Origin: Willaertia magna
Taxonomy: Eukaryota > Heterolobosea > Eutetramitea > Acrasida > Naegleriidae
Direction of reading: 5' to 3'
Assembly: GCA_902984215.1 (NCBI GenBank)
Contig: CADWAF010000854.1
Coordinates: forward strand, 1 to 15,019
DNA length: 15,019 bases
Below, piece after piece: positions 8,377 through 15,019 of the stretch. The notes below the pieces were generated by a model. That model did not search any database. It was given only the letters and a program-made list of their open reading frames with translations, and had not been told where the DNA came from. Each line of letters starts with the position of its first letter. Position 1 is the stretch's first letter. A program made the translations under genes and the position numbers.

Positions 8377-9197
8377 ATGAAAGTGTAAATAGTAGATGTA
8401 CTTCATCACTAGATTATGCAAGCGAAGATGATTTACCTGAAATTTATCTTCCCTCTAACCCAAAAATAATAACCGACAGAACTTCTAAGCCAACAAAACT
8501 ACCTAAGCGATTATCTCATATCAATAATGTACCAACATCTTATCAATTCATTCCCGCAAGAAGAAAACGAGGATACCTAGTAAAAAACAAAGGATTAAGG
8601 TCTTCAACTAGTAATAACGAATTCAACATTGAAAAATCTACTCCTAGCCTTAATAACTCTAATTACTCGCCTAGTGAAGATATGGAAGAGTTTTCTTCTC
8701 CTCCTTCTAACAGCGCAACCCCAACGCTAACAATAAAAAGGATGAGAAGAAGAGATTCAATAAATTCTATACCAGAAGATTTTAATTTGACCCTTACTTC
8801 TGACCTAGCCGAGGAGATAACGAAATTTGATGAAGAACTGGAAACGTCATACGACTTTCATTATAAAGAAAGGAAATCGAAATTCCCTTCTGTTTTCCGT
8901 GTCAATGTTGTAAATACCATCAATCGACCTACTGAAGGACTTCTATCCCCTATGAAAAAACCACCACAAACTAGTAACCTTAATAACACTGAGCGAAAGC
9001 TATCAGTAATTGAAAATAACAATCCCAATCCATCGCCTAGAGAAAATAACATGAATGAGAAGTTACTAGCACAAGAGAAAATTAAGGCTGAAATACAACA
9101 ACGAAGGAAAATGATACCCATCTCGAACCATATGAGAGAGGAAAATAGTTATTTTCGAAGAAAATTAGAAAATAATTTTACAACCGTTGTAAATTAA
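8373..9197 (+). CDS. Hypothetical disordered, basic protein
   Basis: 274 residues, ending TAA. No family recognised and no signal peptide, membrane segment or enzyme motif seen. The sequence is rich in Ser, Pro, Asn and basic residues. Basic clusters are ARRKRG (62-67) and KRMRRRDS (122-129), the second also an Arg-directed kinase-type site; both could act in nuclear import. Ser-Pro or Thr-Pro pairs occur near residues 90, 99, 109, 116, 192 and 221, typical of proline-directed kinase targets. Residues 225-265 are charged and likely helical. It is 124 bp downstream of tRNase Z and converges on the phosphatase gene with 16 bp between their stop codons. Uniform open frame and absence of stops over 825 bp in AT-rich DNA support a real gene; function is unknown. 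Confidence 0.65.
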   Translation: MNESVNSRCTSSLDYASEDDLPEIYLPSNPKIITDRTSKPTKLPKRLSHINNVPTSYQFIPARRKRGYLVKNKGLRSSTSNNEFNIEKSTPSLNNSNYSPSEDMEEFSSPPSNSATPTLTIKRMRRRDSINSIPEDFNLTLTSDLAEEITKFDEELETSYDFHYKERKSKFPSVFRVNVVNTINRPTEGLLSPMKKPPQTSNLNNTERKLSVIENNNPNPSPRENNMNEKLLAQEKIKAEIQQRRKMIPISNHMREENSYFRRKLENNFTTVVN

Positions 9198-9213
9198 TTT
9201 ATTTAACAAAATA

Positions 9214-9959
9214 TTAATTCTTTCTAAATTGTTCAACCACTCTTTTCACTTGTTCAACTTGAAGATGATTTTGAGGTGAAGGATATCCTCTTGGATCATC
9301 TCTAGAATCATGGCTTAATGCAACCCTTAGTAAAGCTTCTTTTACAGAGATATGAGGGAATAGTTTACACATCATAATAGTTGAGATAGTACCTGTTCTA
9401 CCATGTCCACCATAACAATGGATTAGTAAACGTTGATGGTTATGTACTCGGTCAACTAGCTCAGAAGTAAAAGTTTGAACCTTTTCATCATCTCCAACAG
9501 AATCATCTACAATTGGAAAATTTAAAAATTCAATTTCATTTTCTTTCAAACCCAAGTTTTTAGCTTCTTCTTTTACTAAAGGTATGTATGGTGCAAATCT
9601 TTTCATTTCTGCTGGTTCTTGTAAACTTATAAATACCCTAACTTTATCAATGCTTAAAAAATTTCTAATTTTCTCTCTTGCTTTTGATTCATTTAAATCT
9701 CCTGGATAAGAACTCATTACAACACAATCAGGAATTAACCAATTACTAGAAGATAACAACGCGATAAATTATTTTGAAATTATAATATTGTATTGACATA
9801 CCTTGTTTTTGTACAACCTTTATGTGCAATTAAATAATCATATGGAATTAACTCTTTTTTAATTATACACGGAAAAGATATCTTGGCATTCAAATAATTA
9901 GATGCCAACGGAAATAGTTCAATCACTTTTTTTTCACGCATATCACTGGAAGAAGCCAT
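9214..9959 (-). CDS. Dual-specificity / tyrosine phosphatase-like protein
   Basis: Spliced on the minus strand, complement(join(9214..9745,9802..9959)), 229 residues, ending TAA. The first ATG is at 9959; the GTG just upstream is not a credible start. Residues 161-172 carry the Cys-dependent phosphatase signature HCYGGHGRTG, that is HC-x5-RTG, with catalytic Cys163 and Arg169. An upstream PIVDDS segment (near 132-137) can supply the general-acid Asp. Residues 50-70 (CTKTSNWLIPD..., SSYPGD) are the conserved N-terminal lead-in seen in a group of protist, algal and plant phosphatases whose P-loop reads HCxGGHGRTG, and the SPQNHLQVEQV end also fits that group. Substrate is unknown: it could be a phosphoprotein, phosphoinositide or inositol phosphate. 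No targeting signal or membrane segment. Confidence 0.85.
9746..9801 (-). other. 56-bp spliceosomal intron in the phosphatase gene
   Basis: On the minus strand it begins GTATGT and ends CTTCTAG. Splicing joins AG to T to make Ser and gives the conserved run CTKTSNWLIPD. Without splicing the first exon reads into a stop within a few codons. Length matches the other intron in this window. Confidence 0.9.
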
Positions 9960-10277
9960 CACTATTTTTTTTTGTAATTTATTTTAAATTATTTAAAAAA
10001 CGTAAAATTGCAAGCAGATCGCTAATGATGATGAGTATTTCAATTATTACCACCATATTCCTCCATATTTTCGGCACTAGTAAGAACTATTAATTAATAA
10101 GCTCAATTTGTTATTTCTTATTTTACAATAACTTTGTTAAAACCGCCAAATTTTACTGCTTCCAACAAAATATTATTTTTAAAAAAAAAAAGAATATTGA
10201 ACTAACTAGCCTTCCTTACCAATCCTCTTGTTCTAACAACAGAATTCATTAAACATTAAGAAGTCTACTAAGAGGAA
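9960..10277. promoter_or_regulatory. Divergent intergenic region between the phosphatase and TBC genes
   Basis: 318 bp holding no convincing gene. Next to the phosphatase start is a T-rich stretch (A-rich on its own strand). A small frame on the + strand at 10025-10093 (MMMSISIITTIF..., 22 codons) is the only other ATG-led frame before the TBC start; it may be an upstream ORF or chance. An A-run lies at 10181-10192 and a pyrimidine-rich stretch followed by CAACAG lies at 10211-10241. No clear TATA element. Confidence 0.5.
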
Positions 10278-13055
10278 ATGAATCCTGTCCTTAATGTTGA
10301 ACAGGAAAGACCTATGAACGGATTATTTCTTTTAGGAAGAAAACCAAGTAAAATACCAAGGCTAAAACCTATAAGACACAACAATATGACAAAAAACAAT
10401 AAACCTAACAACAAAACCACACCTACAACTAAAGCAACCAACACCAAAGACAACTTTTCACCCAAAAACAAAACAAAAACACCTACAAAAATCCCTAACC
10501 CATCGACAAGAAATAAGAATGTCTCCAAGCAATCATCCATCAGCAAAAAAATAGTCGATTCAACCGTTGCAGCAACGCTAGACTGTTTTCATCCACAACA
10601 ACAAAAAAACAAAGTAAGCCCTGAAACGACACTAAATAAAACTGTTGTTGAACCGTTGTCGTCATCTCTTTCATTTATTATACCAAAAGATAATCAACAA
10701 CAATTAGAAAGTATTAACAATAAAACTCCTTTTATTTTTGTAGAAAAAGTAGAAGAAAAGGATAATTTCTTTATAGAAAGAAAGGAAAAAGAAGAACAAG
10801 TTCTAAAAGATAATAACAATTTAACGATAACAGTAAGACAGTTGTCACCAACAACAAGTAATAATAACAATTATTCCCCAATTACTCCACCTTTTCTGGA
10901 ATATTTACATAACACTTCTCCTATTAAAAAACAAGAAGAACAATCTCCAGATATCTTTAGAGAAATTTATAACGAAGAACCACCGTTATTAATTGATACA
11001 AATATTGAAGAATTTTTAAGTAATAATATACCCTTTAAAGAAGAAAATAGATATCCGCAAAGAGATCATTTTGATTTACCTTCGATAAACATGAGTACTA
11101 CATTAGATACAAGTATAAATTCTGATTTTTCTGTCAATAATCAAAAACATCAAGAATTAATAGTAAACAATGAAGGTGTATTAACAACATCATCTTCACC
11201 ACATGATGAATCTTCAACTATTGATAGACATCATGATGTAGTAGAAAATAAAAAGAATAATCAATTATCTCCAAAAGAAGAGACTTTAAATATAATTGAA
11301 GAAGAAGAAGTAAAAATAACGACAGAGACAACAACATCTTCTCATTCTTCTTTAATACCAATGAGTTTTACTAATAATAATCATAAAAGTCATAAAAGTC
11401 AAAAATTAACAATTTATGATGATACACTTTATAGTACTATCTTTGAGTTAGCTAAAGATGGAAAAGAAATTGAGTTATTTAAAACATTAATAGATGTAAA
11501 TACAATTGAAAATAATGATAATATAACAGATGAAATGTATGGAGAGTTATATAAAAAATTTTTAAGTAAAGGATTATTTGCTAAAATAATTGTAAAAAAA
11601 GAAATTGAAACATTAAATGCAATTGATCCAAATACAGGTAATACTGCATTACATGCAGCTATAATATCTAATCATATTTCAACAGCAAGTTTAATAAGTA
11701 AATGTAAAAGAGATGCAACTCAAGATCATATGATTCCTGCATTCTTAAATATAGATCAACAAAATGAAAATAAAGAAACACCATTACATATTGCAACATT
11801 AAAGAACTTTACAAATGTTGCTCATTTACTTTTACAAAATGGATCTAAAGGATTTGAAATTAAAGATAATCAAGGACGTACTGCATTGGATATTGCAGCA
11901 ATATATAGAAGAGAAGCAATTGCACATAGTATATCAGAATATGGAGGTGATGTTTGTGTAATGTATGATGAATCAATACAGAGAGTATCTGCAACAGACG
12001 AAGAGAAAAAAGAAAAGACGTATGATAGATTTGGATTTACAGTAAGTGATAAATCCAAATGGATTGTTAATGGTGTAAGAGAATATGTTAGTGTAGATGC
12101 AGAAAAACAACCACATCTATTTCATTCATTATATAAAAGAAGACTAAAAGAAGAAGCAAGAATACCTAAATGGCGTAAAATGATAACGAAGATGAAGAAT
12201 AGACAATTGTCAGCTGAACATTATGTACATCATAAAGTGAAAGAAAGAGTAAGAAAAGGTATACCAAATGCTGTAAGAGGTGAAGCATGGGTTGTGATAA
12301 CAGAAAGTTATAAATTAAAACAAAAGAATCAAGGAATGTATTCACAACTGAAAAGATTACCACTTTCTCCAAAAGATGCTAAACAAATTGATGTTGATAT
12401 TAAAAGAGAATTTAGAGAACATAAATTATATGAAGATAGATATAGTCCACATCAATTAAAATTATTTAATTTATTAAGGTCATATTGTAATTATAATCAA
12501 AGACTTGGTTATACTCAAGGAATGTCATCTATTGCTGCAATGTTATTAATGTACTTGGAAGAAGAAGATGCCTTTTGGTTATTTGTTACAATTATGGATG
12601 ACCATCGTTTCAATATGCAAGAAATGTATATTAATGGTTTACCTGGTGTTAAAAAAGCAACATATGTTTTTGAACACATCTTAACAAAGAGATTAAAGAA
12701 ATTTATGAATAATTTTGCAAATAATGATTTAGGTATAGGTTTAAGTTCATTCTGTACTAGATGGTATATGTTAAATATGTTAACTCAATTACCTTTTGAT
12801 ATTGCCGTTTTAATTTGGGATTTATTCTTATCTGAAGGCAATAAGGTTATTCACAGTGTTTCAATGGCTTTTATGAGGCTATTTAAAAGAGATTTAATTT
12901 CTTTAAAACCTGAAGAAGCTGCAATGATGATGTCTAAATTAAATAATTTAGATTTTGATTTAGAAAGATTAATGAAGAAAATTTATAAAAGTAAAGTGAA
13001 AGAAAAAGTTATACGAAAATTAGAATTAGAATATGAACCTGCTTCTGGAAGATGA
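10278..13055 (+). CDS. Ankyrin-repeat TBC-domain protein, predicted Rab GTPase-activating protein
   Basis: 925 residues, single exon, ending TGA. Residues 1-375 are disordered and rich in Asn, Thr, Lys and Ser. Residues about 445-560 hold ankyrin repeats: DPNTGNTALHAAI (450), NKETPLHIATLKN (498), NQGRTALDIAAIYR (531). The TBC domain starts at VRKGIPNAVRGEAW (658) and runs to about 880. Both catalytic fingers are present: the IxxDxxR motif as IDVDIKR (Arg710) and the YxQ motif as YTQGM (Gln747). Later conserved blocks EDAFWLF, FCTRWYMLNM and IWDLFLSEG are also intact. TBC domains speed GTP hydrolysis by Rab proteins in membrane traffic; ankyrin repeats normally bind a partner. The residues after the Arg finger read EFREH rather than the usual TFPxH. 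The target Rab cannot be told from sequence. Ends 182 bp before a Ras-like GTPase gene. Confidence 0.92.
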   Translation: MNPVLNVEQERPMNGLFLLGRKPSKIPRLKPIRHNNMTKNNKPNNKTTPTTKATNTKDNFSPKNKTKTPTKIPNPSTRNKNVSKQSSISKKIVDSTVAATLDCFHPQQQKNKVSPETTLNKTVVEPLSSSLSFIIPKDNQQQLESINNKTPFIFVEKVEEKDNFFIERKEKEEQVLKDNNNLTITVRQLSPTTSNNNNYSPITPPFLEYLHNTSPIKKQEEQSPDIFREIYNEEPPLLIDTNIEEFLSNNIPFKEENRYPQRDHFDLPSINMSTTLDTSINSDFSVNNQKHQELIVNNEGVLTTSSSPHDESSTIDRHHDVVENKKNNQLSPKEETLNIIEEEEVKITTETTTSSHSSLIPMSFTNNNHKSHKSQKLTIYDDTLYSTIFELAKDGKEIELFKTLIDVNTIENNDNITDEMYGELYKKFLSKGLFAKIIVKKEIETLNAIDPNTGNTALHAAIISNHISTASLISKCKRDATQDHMIPAFLNIDQQNENKETPLHIATLKNFTNVAHLLLQNGSKGFEIKDNQGRTALDIAAIYRREAIAHSISEYGGDVCVMYDESIQRVSATDEEKKEKTYDRFGFTVSDKSKWIVNGVREYVSVDAEKQPHLFHSLYKRRLKEEARIPKWRKMITKMKNRQLSAEHYVHHKVKERVRKGIPNAVRGEAWVVITESYKLKQKNQGMYSQLKRLPLSPKDAKQIDVDIKREFREHKLYEDRYSPHQLKLFNLLRSYCNYNQRLGYTQGMSSIAAMLLMYLEEEDAFWLFVTIMDDHRFNMQEMYINGLPGVKKATYVFEHILTKRLKKFMNNFANNDLGIGLSSFCTRWYMLNMLTQLPFDIAVLIWDLFLSEGNKVIHSVSMAFMRLFKRDLISLKPEEAAMMMSKLNNLDFDLERLMKKIYKSKVKEKVIRKLELEYEPASGR

Positions 13056-13198
13056 TAAATTGTATTTTAAAGCTAACTGTTGTTTGTAATTTATAAATTG
13101 TATTAAAAATTCTTTAAAATTTCCTTAATATTTATTCCAGCGTTTCAATTTAACACTAATCACCACATTGGTATGTAAAAGGAAAGGGAATTTGAAAA

Positions 13199-13237
13199 AT
13201 GACAGTTAAAAATTTAATAATTTTTAAAAAAAAATAA
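13199..13237 (+). promoter_or_regulatory. 12-codon upstream ORF ending directly at the next start codon
   Basis: ATG at 13199 encodes MTVKNLIIFKKK and stops with TAA at 13235-13237, immediately followed by the ATG at 13238, with which it shares a frame. The run of A before the main start is thus the Lys tail of this uORF. The adjacency suits reinitiation or readthrough control, if the leader extends this far. Confidence 0.4.
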
Positions 13238-15019
13238 ATGGGACAACCACACCCATCAAAAACTCATCAGCACAACAATCACGATGGTAATAATGATGCT
13301 ATTACCAAAACAAAAGAACGACATCTAAGTAATAATAATAACAACACAATACAAAAAAAACCAAATGATTCCTTCAAAGATAACCATCTTACCAACATTT
13401 CCGAAATTCCATTACCCTTCGAATTTAAAAACCATTTTGAATGTTTTTGTAATGAACCCATCATTCCTTTTGGCGCCAAACATTTATTTCAAGAAAATGA
13501 TTCCGAAACGATCAAACAACAATTTACAAACTTCACTTCGAATCGTAAATTTTCATTTCAAGGAAATTTACCAAGTCAAATTAAAAAACAAAATCTTTCG
13601 TGGGTTGAAGAAAAATTCCCAAAAGAAGTAATTTTATTAGTTTTAACATTTTTAGATGGAAAAGATCTAATTATTTTAGGAATGACAAATAAAAACTTTA
13701 GAAATTTTTGGTCTATTCATCCATTAGCTTGGTTTACAAAAGTTTACAAAAATCATTTCTTAAAAATTGCATGTGGTTGTCAAGTTAACCATTGGAGAGA
13801 TTTTTATTTAAAATATTATTTACCATATATTGAAAATTTAAAAAATAATTTTTGTATTGTTAACCGAAAAAAAACGGATACTGAACCGTTAAAAATTGTA
13901 ATTTTCGGTCAAAATGGAATTGGTAAATCTTGTTTAATTGATTTATTTTCACAACAACAACAAAGAAGTAATTCAACAGCAACTACAACTAGACATTCCT
14001 TTATGGCAACAAATACGACAAATAGTATTGGAAGTAATACATTAAATAATCAATTGTCATTAAATAATAATGAAACTGTCAATGAACCAATCAATCAAAC
14101 CAATCAAAATTTAAATAACAATAATAATAACACATCAACTAAACATTTTCACGTAAGAACACAATTATCTCAAGATTTTAACCGAATGGATCATGAATAT
14201 ATGAAAACAATAGGTGTAGAATTTAAAGTAACACATTTACAATATAAACCAACCAATGAAATTGCAAGATTAAATTTATGGGATACTCAAGGTGATTTAA
14301 TCTTACAAAAAGGAAGTAATCATTTTCAACATCAAAATATGATTATACCAATTTTAAGAGGATGTTTAGGTATTTTAATTTGTTTTGATTTAACGGATGA
14401 AAATTCTTTATATAAAGTTGATGAATATTTACAGTTTTATTTACAGTTTGAGTTTGGTGATAATAACAATAGTGTTGTTAATCCGTTTTTAAATTTTACA
14501 AATGTTAAAAGTGATGGTAATGGTAGTAGTTTAAATGGTAGTAGTTTACAAAATGATAATTTACAAAATAATAGTTTAAGAAATAGTGGTAATAGTTTAC
14601 AAAATAAATTAATTACAATAGTTGATGATTTACCTTCCAATTCAACCATTTTAAGTAAAAGAAATTCGTTTAAAGGAAATGGAATAGATAACAATGATAA
14701 TTCTTTACTAAATTTAGAAAAAGAAGATTGTAATCCATTTAAAAATTTAAATCAAATGTTATATGAAAAAGAAAAGGTAGTTTGTTTCGTTGGATTAAAA
14801 AGTGATTTAATAAATGAAAGAATAAGTGATGATTTAATTGAATCTATTTTAGGAAAATATTTAAAAAGTGTTACAACTTTTAATACTCAATGTATACAAT
14901 ATTTTGAATGTAGTAGTAAAACGAAAGAATTAATTGAGTTACCTTTTTATTTTATAACGAAACAGAAACGTAGAGCTTTTGAGGAAGATAATTTACGAAC
15001 GGAAGATGATGATGAGTAA
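13238..15019 (+). CDS. F-box protein fused to a Ras/Rab-like GTPase domain
   Basis: 593 residues, ending TAA at the last base of the window. Residues 127-172 are an F-box (FPKEVILLVLTFLDGKDLI..., then NKNFRNFW), the module that docks substrates to SCF ubiquitin ligases through Skp1. A Ras-like GTPase follows: G1 P-loop GQNGIGKS (224-231), G2 TIGVEF (Thr324), G3 WDTQGD (348-353; Rabs have WDTAGQ), G4 GLKSDL (519-524; the usual Asn is Leu) and G5 ECSSK (557-561). Two large Asn/Ser-rich inserts lie between G1 and G2 (about 235-305) and between G3 and G4 (about 410-505). The Gln needed for hydrolysis is replaced by Asp at 353 and the G4 Asn is lost, so nucleotide handling may be unusual. There is no C-terminal prenylation Cys; the tail is acidic. 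It most resembles the Rab/Rac superfamily. Partner and substrate are unknown. Confidence 0.85.
   Translation: MGQPHPSKTHQHNNHDGNNDAITKTKERHLSNNNNNTIQKKPNDSFKDNHLTNISEIPLPFEFKNHFECFCNEPIIPFGAKHLFQENDSETIKQQFTNFTSNRKFSFQGNLPSQIKKQNLSWVEEKFPKEVILLVLTFLDGKDLIILGMTNKNFRNFWSIHPLAWFTKVYKNHFLKIACGCQVNHWRDFYLKYYLPYIENLKNNFCIVNRKKTDTEPLKIVIFGQNGIGKSCLIDLFSQQQQRSNSTATTTRHSFMATNTTNSIGSNTLNNQLSLNNNETVNEPINQTNQNLNNNNNNTSTKHFHVRTQLSQDFNRMDHEYMKTIGVEFKVTHLQYKPTNEIARLNLWDTQGDLILQKGSNHFQHQNMIIPILRGCLGILICFDLTDENSLYKVDEYLQFYLQFEFGDNNNSVVNPFLNFTNVKSDGNGSSLNGSSLQNDNLQNNSLRNSGNSLQNKLITIVDDLPSNSTILSKRNSFKGNGIDNNDNSLLNLEKEDCNPFKNLNQMLYEKEKVVCFVGLKSDLINERISDDLIESILGKYLKSVTTFNTQCIQYFECSSKTKELIELPFYFITKQKRRAFEEDNLRTEDDDE
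14519..14610 (+). repeat. Imperfect 15-bp tandem repeat in the GTPase insert
   Basis: A 15-nt unit occurs twice exactly (14519-14533 and 14534-14548), then in diverged form. It encodes five-residue units ending in Leu: NGSSL, NGSSL, QNDNL, QNNSL, then RNSGNSL. It lies in the insert between G3 and G4 and is probably low-complexity expansion. Confidence 0.85.

Noticed and set aside
9960..9962. GTG start for the phosphatase one codon upstream
   Set aside because: Eukaryotic initiation at GTG is rare and an ATG follows directly at 9959.
13238..13260. N-myristoylation of the F-box GTPase (starts Met-Gly)
   Set aside because: Position 6 is Pro and Ser is at 7, which does not fit the usual Gly2 ... 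Ser/Thr6 pattern.
1..15019. tRNA or rRNA genes, CRISPR arrays
   Set aside because: No tRNA A/B-box pairs with cloverleaf, no rRNA-like conserved stretch and no regularly spaced direct repeats were seen on either strand. Read by eye only.

Overview
The window looks like a piece of nuclear genome from a very AT-rich, gene-dense protist. All six intact genes and one truncated gene encode eukaryotic proteins: a long-form tRNase Z, a TBC Rab-GAP, a Ras-like GTPase, an F-box, RCC1 repeats and a Cys-dependent phosphatase. Two tiny introns are visible (50 and 56 bp, GT...AG). Proteins carry Asn/Ser/Thr-rich runs, and starts sit behind A-runs. The code is standard: TAA and TGA both end genes and Gln is CAA. 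Three of seven genes end in TGA, which argues against Dictyostelium, where TAA dominates. An amoeboid protist (Amoebozoa, Heterolobosea or similar) is my inference; I cannot name a species.

Region 1 (1-2913) has no intact gene and drops to about 4% G+C (15 G/C in 661-1020 by hand count). On the + strand it holds a heavily decayed retrotransposon pol gene, best read as Ty3/Gypsy. A reverse transcriptase runs in one frame for almost 300 codons, followed by RNase H and probable integrase pieces. The damage is mostly C-to-T and G-to-A substitution (Gln codons to stops, His to Tyr, Asp to Asn, Arg to Cys) with few indels, so it looks hypermutated. A second, less AT-rich broken reading frame follows at 2462-2908.

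Region 2 (2914-4056, minus) is an RCC1-type protein whose C-terminal BTB domain is cut off just where the broken DNA begins. It also carries a 24-bp tandem duplication.

Region 3 (4140-9959) is compact: an unrecognised helical protein with a low-complexity tail (4140-5477), tRNase Z (5523-8248, one intron), an unrecognised disordered protein (8373-9197), and on the minus strand a dual-specificity-type phosphatase (9959-9214, one intron). Spacers are 45, 124 and 16 bp.

Region 4 (10278-15019) holds an ankyrin-TBC Rab-GAP followed on the same strand by an F-box protein fused to a Ras-like GTPase with large Asn-rich inserts. The last base of the window is the last base of that gene's stop codon. 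A GAP beside a GTPase is suggestive but not proof of partnership. Several genes have short upstream ORFs ending at, or running across, the main start codon; two are exactly 12 codons long.
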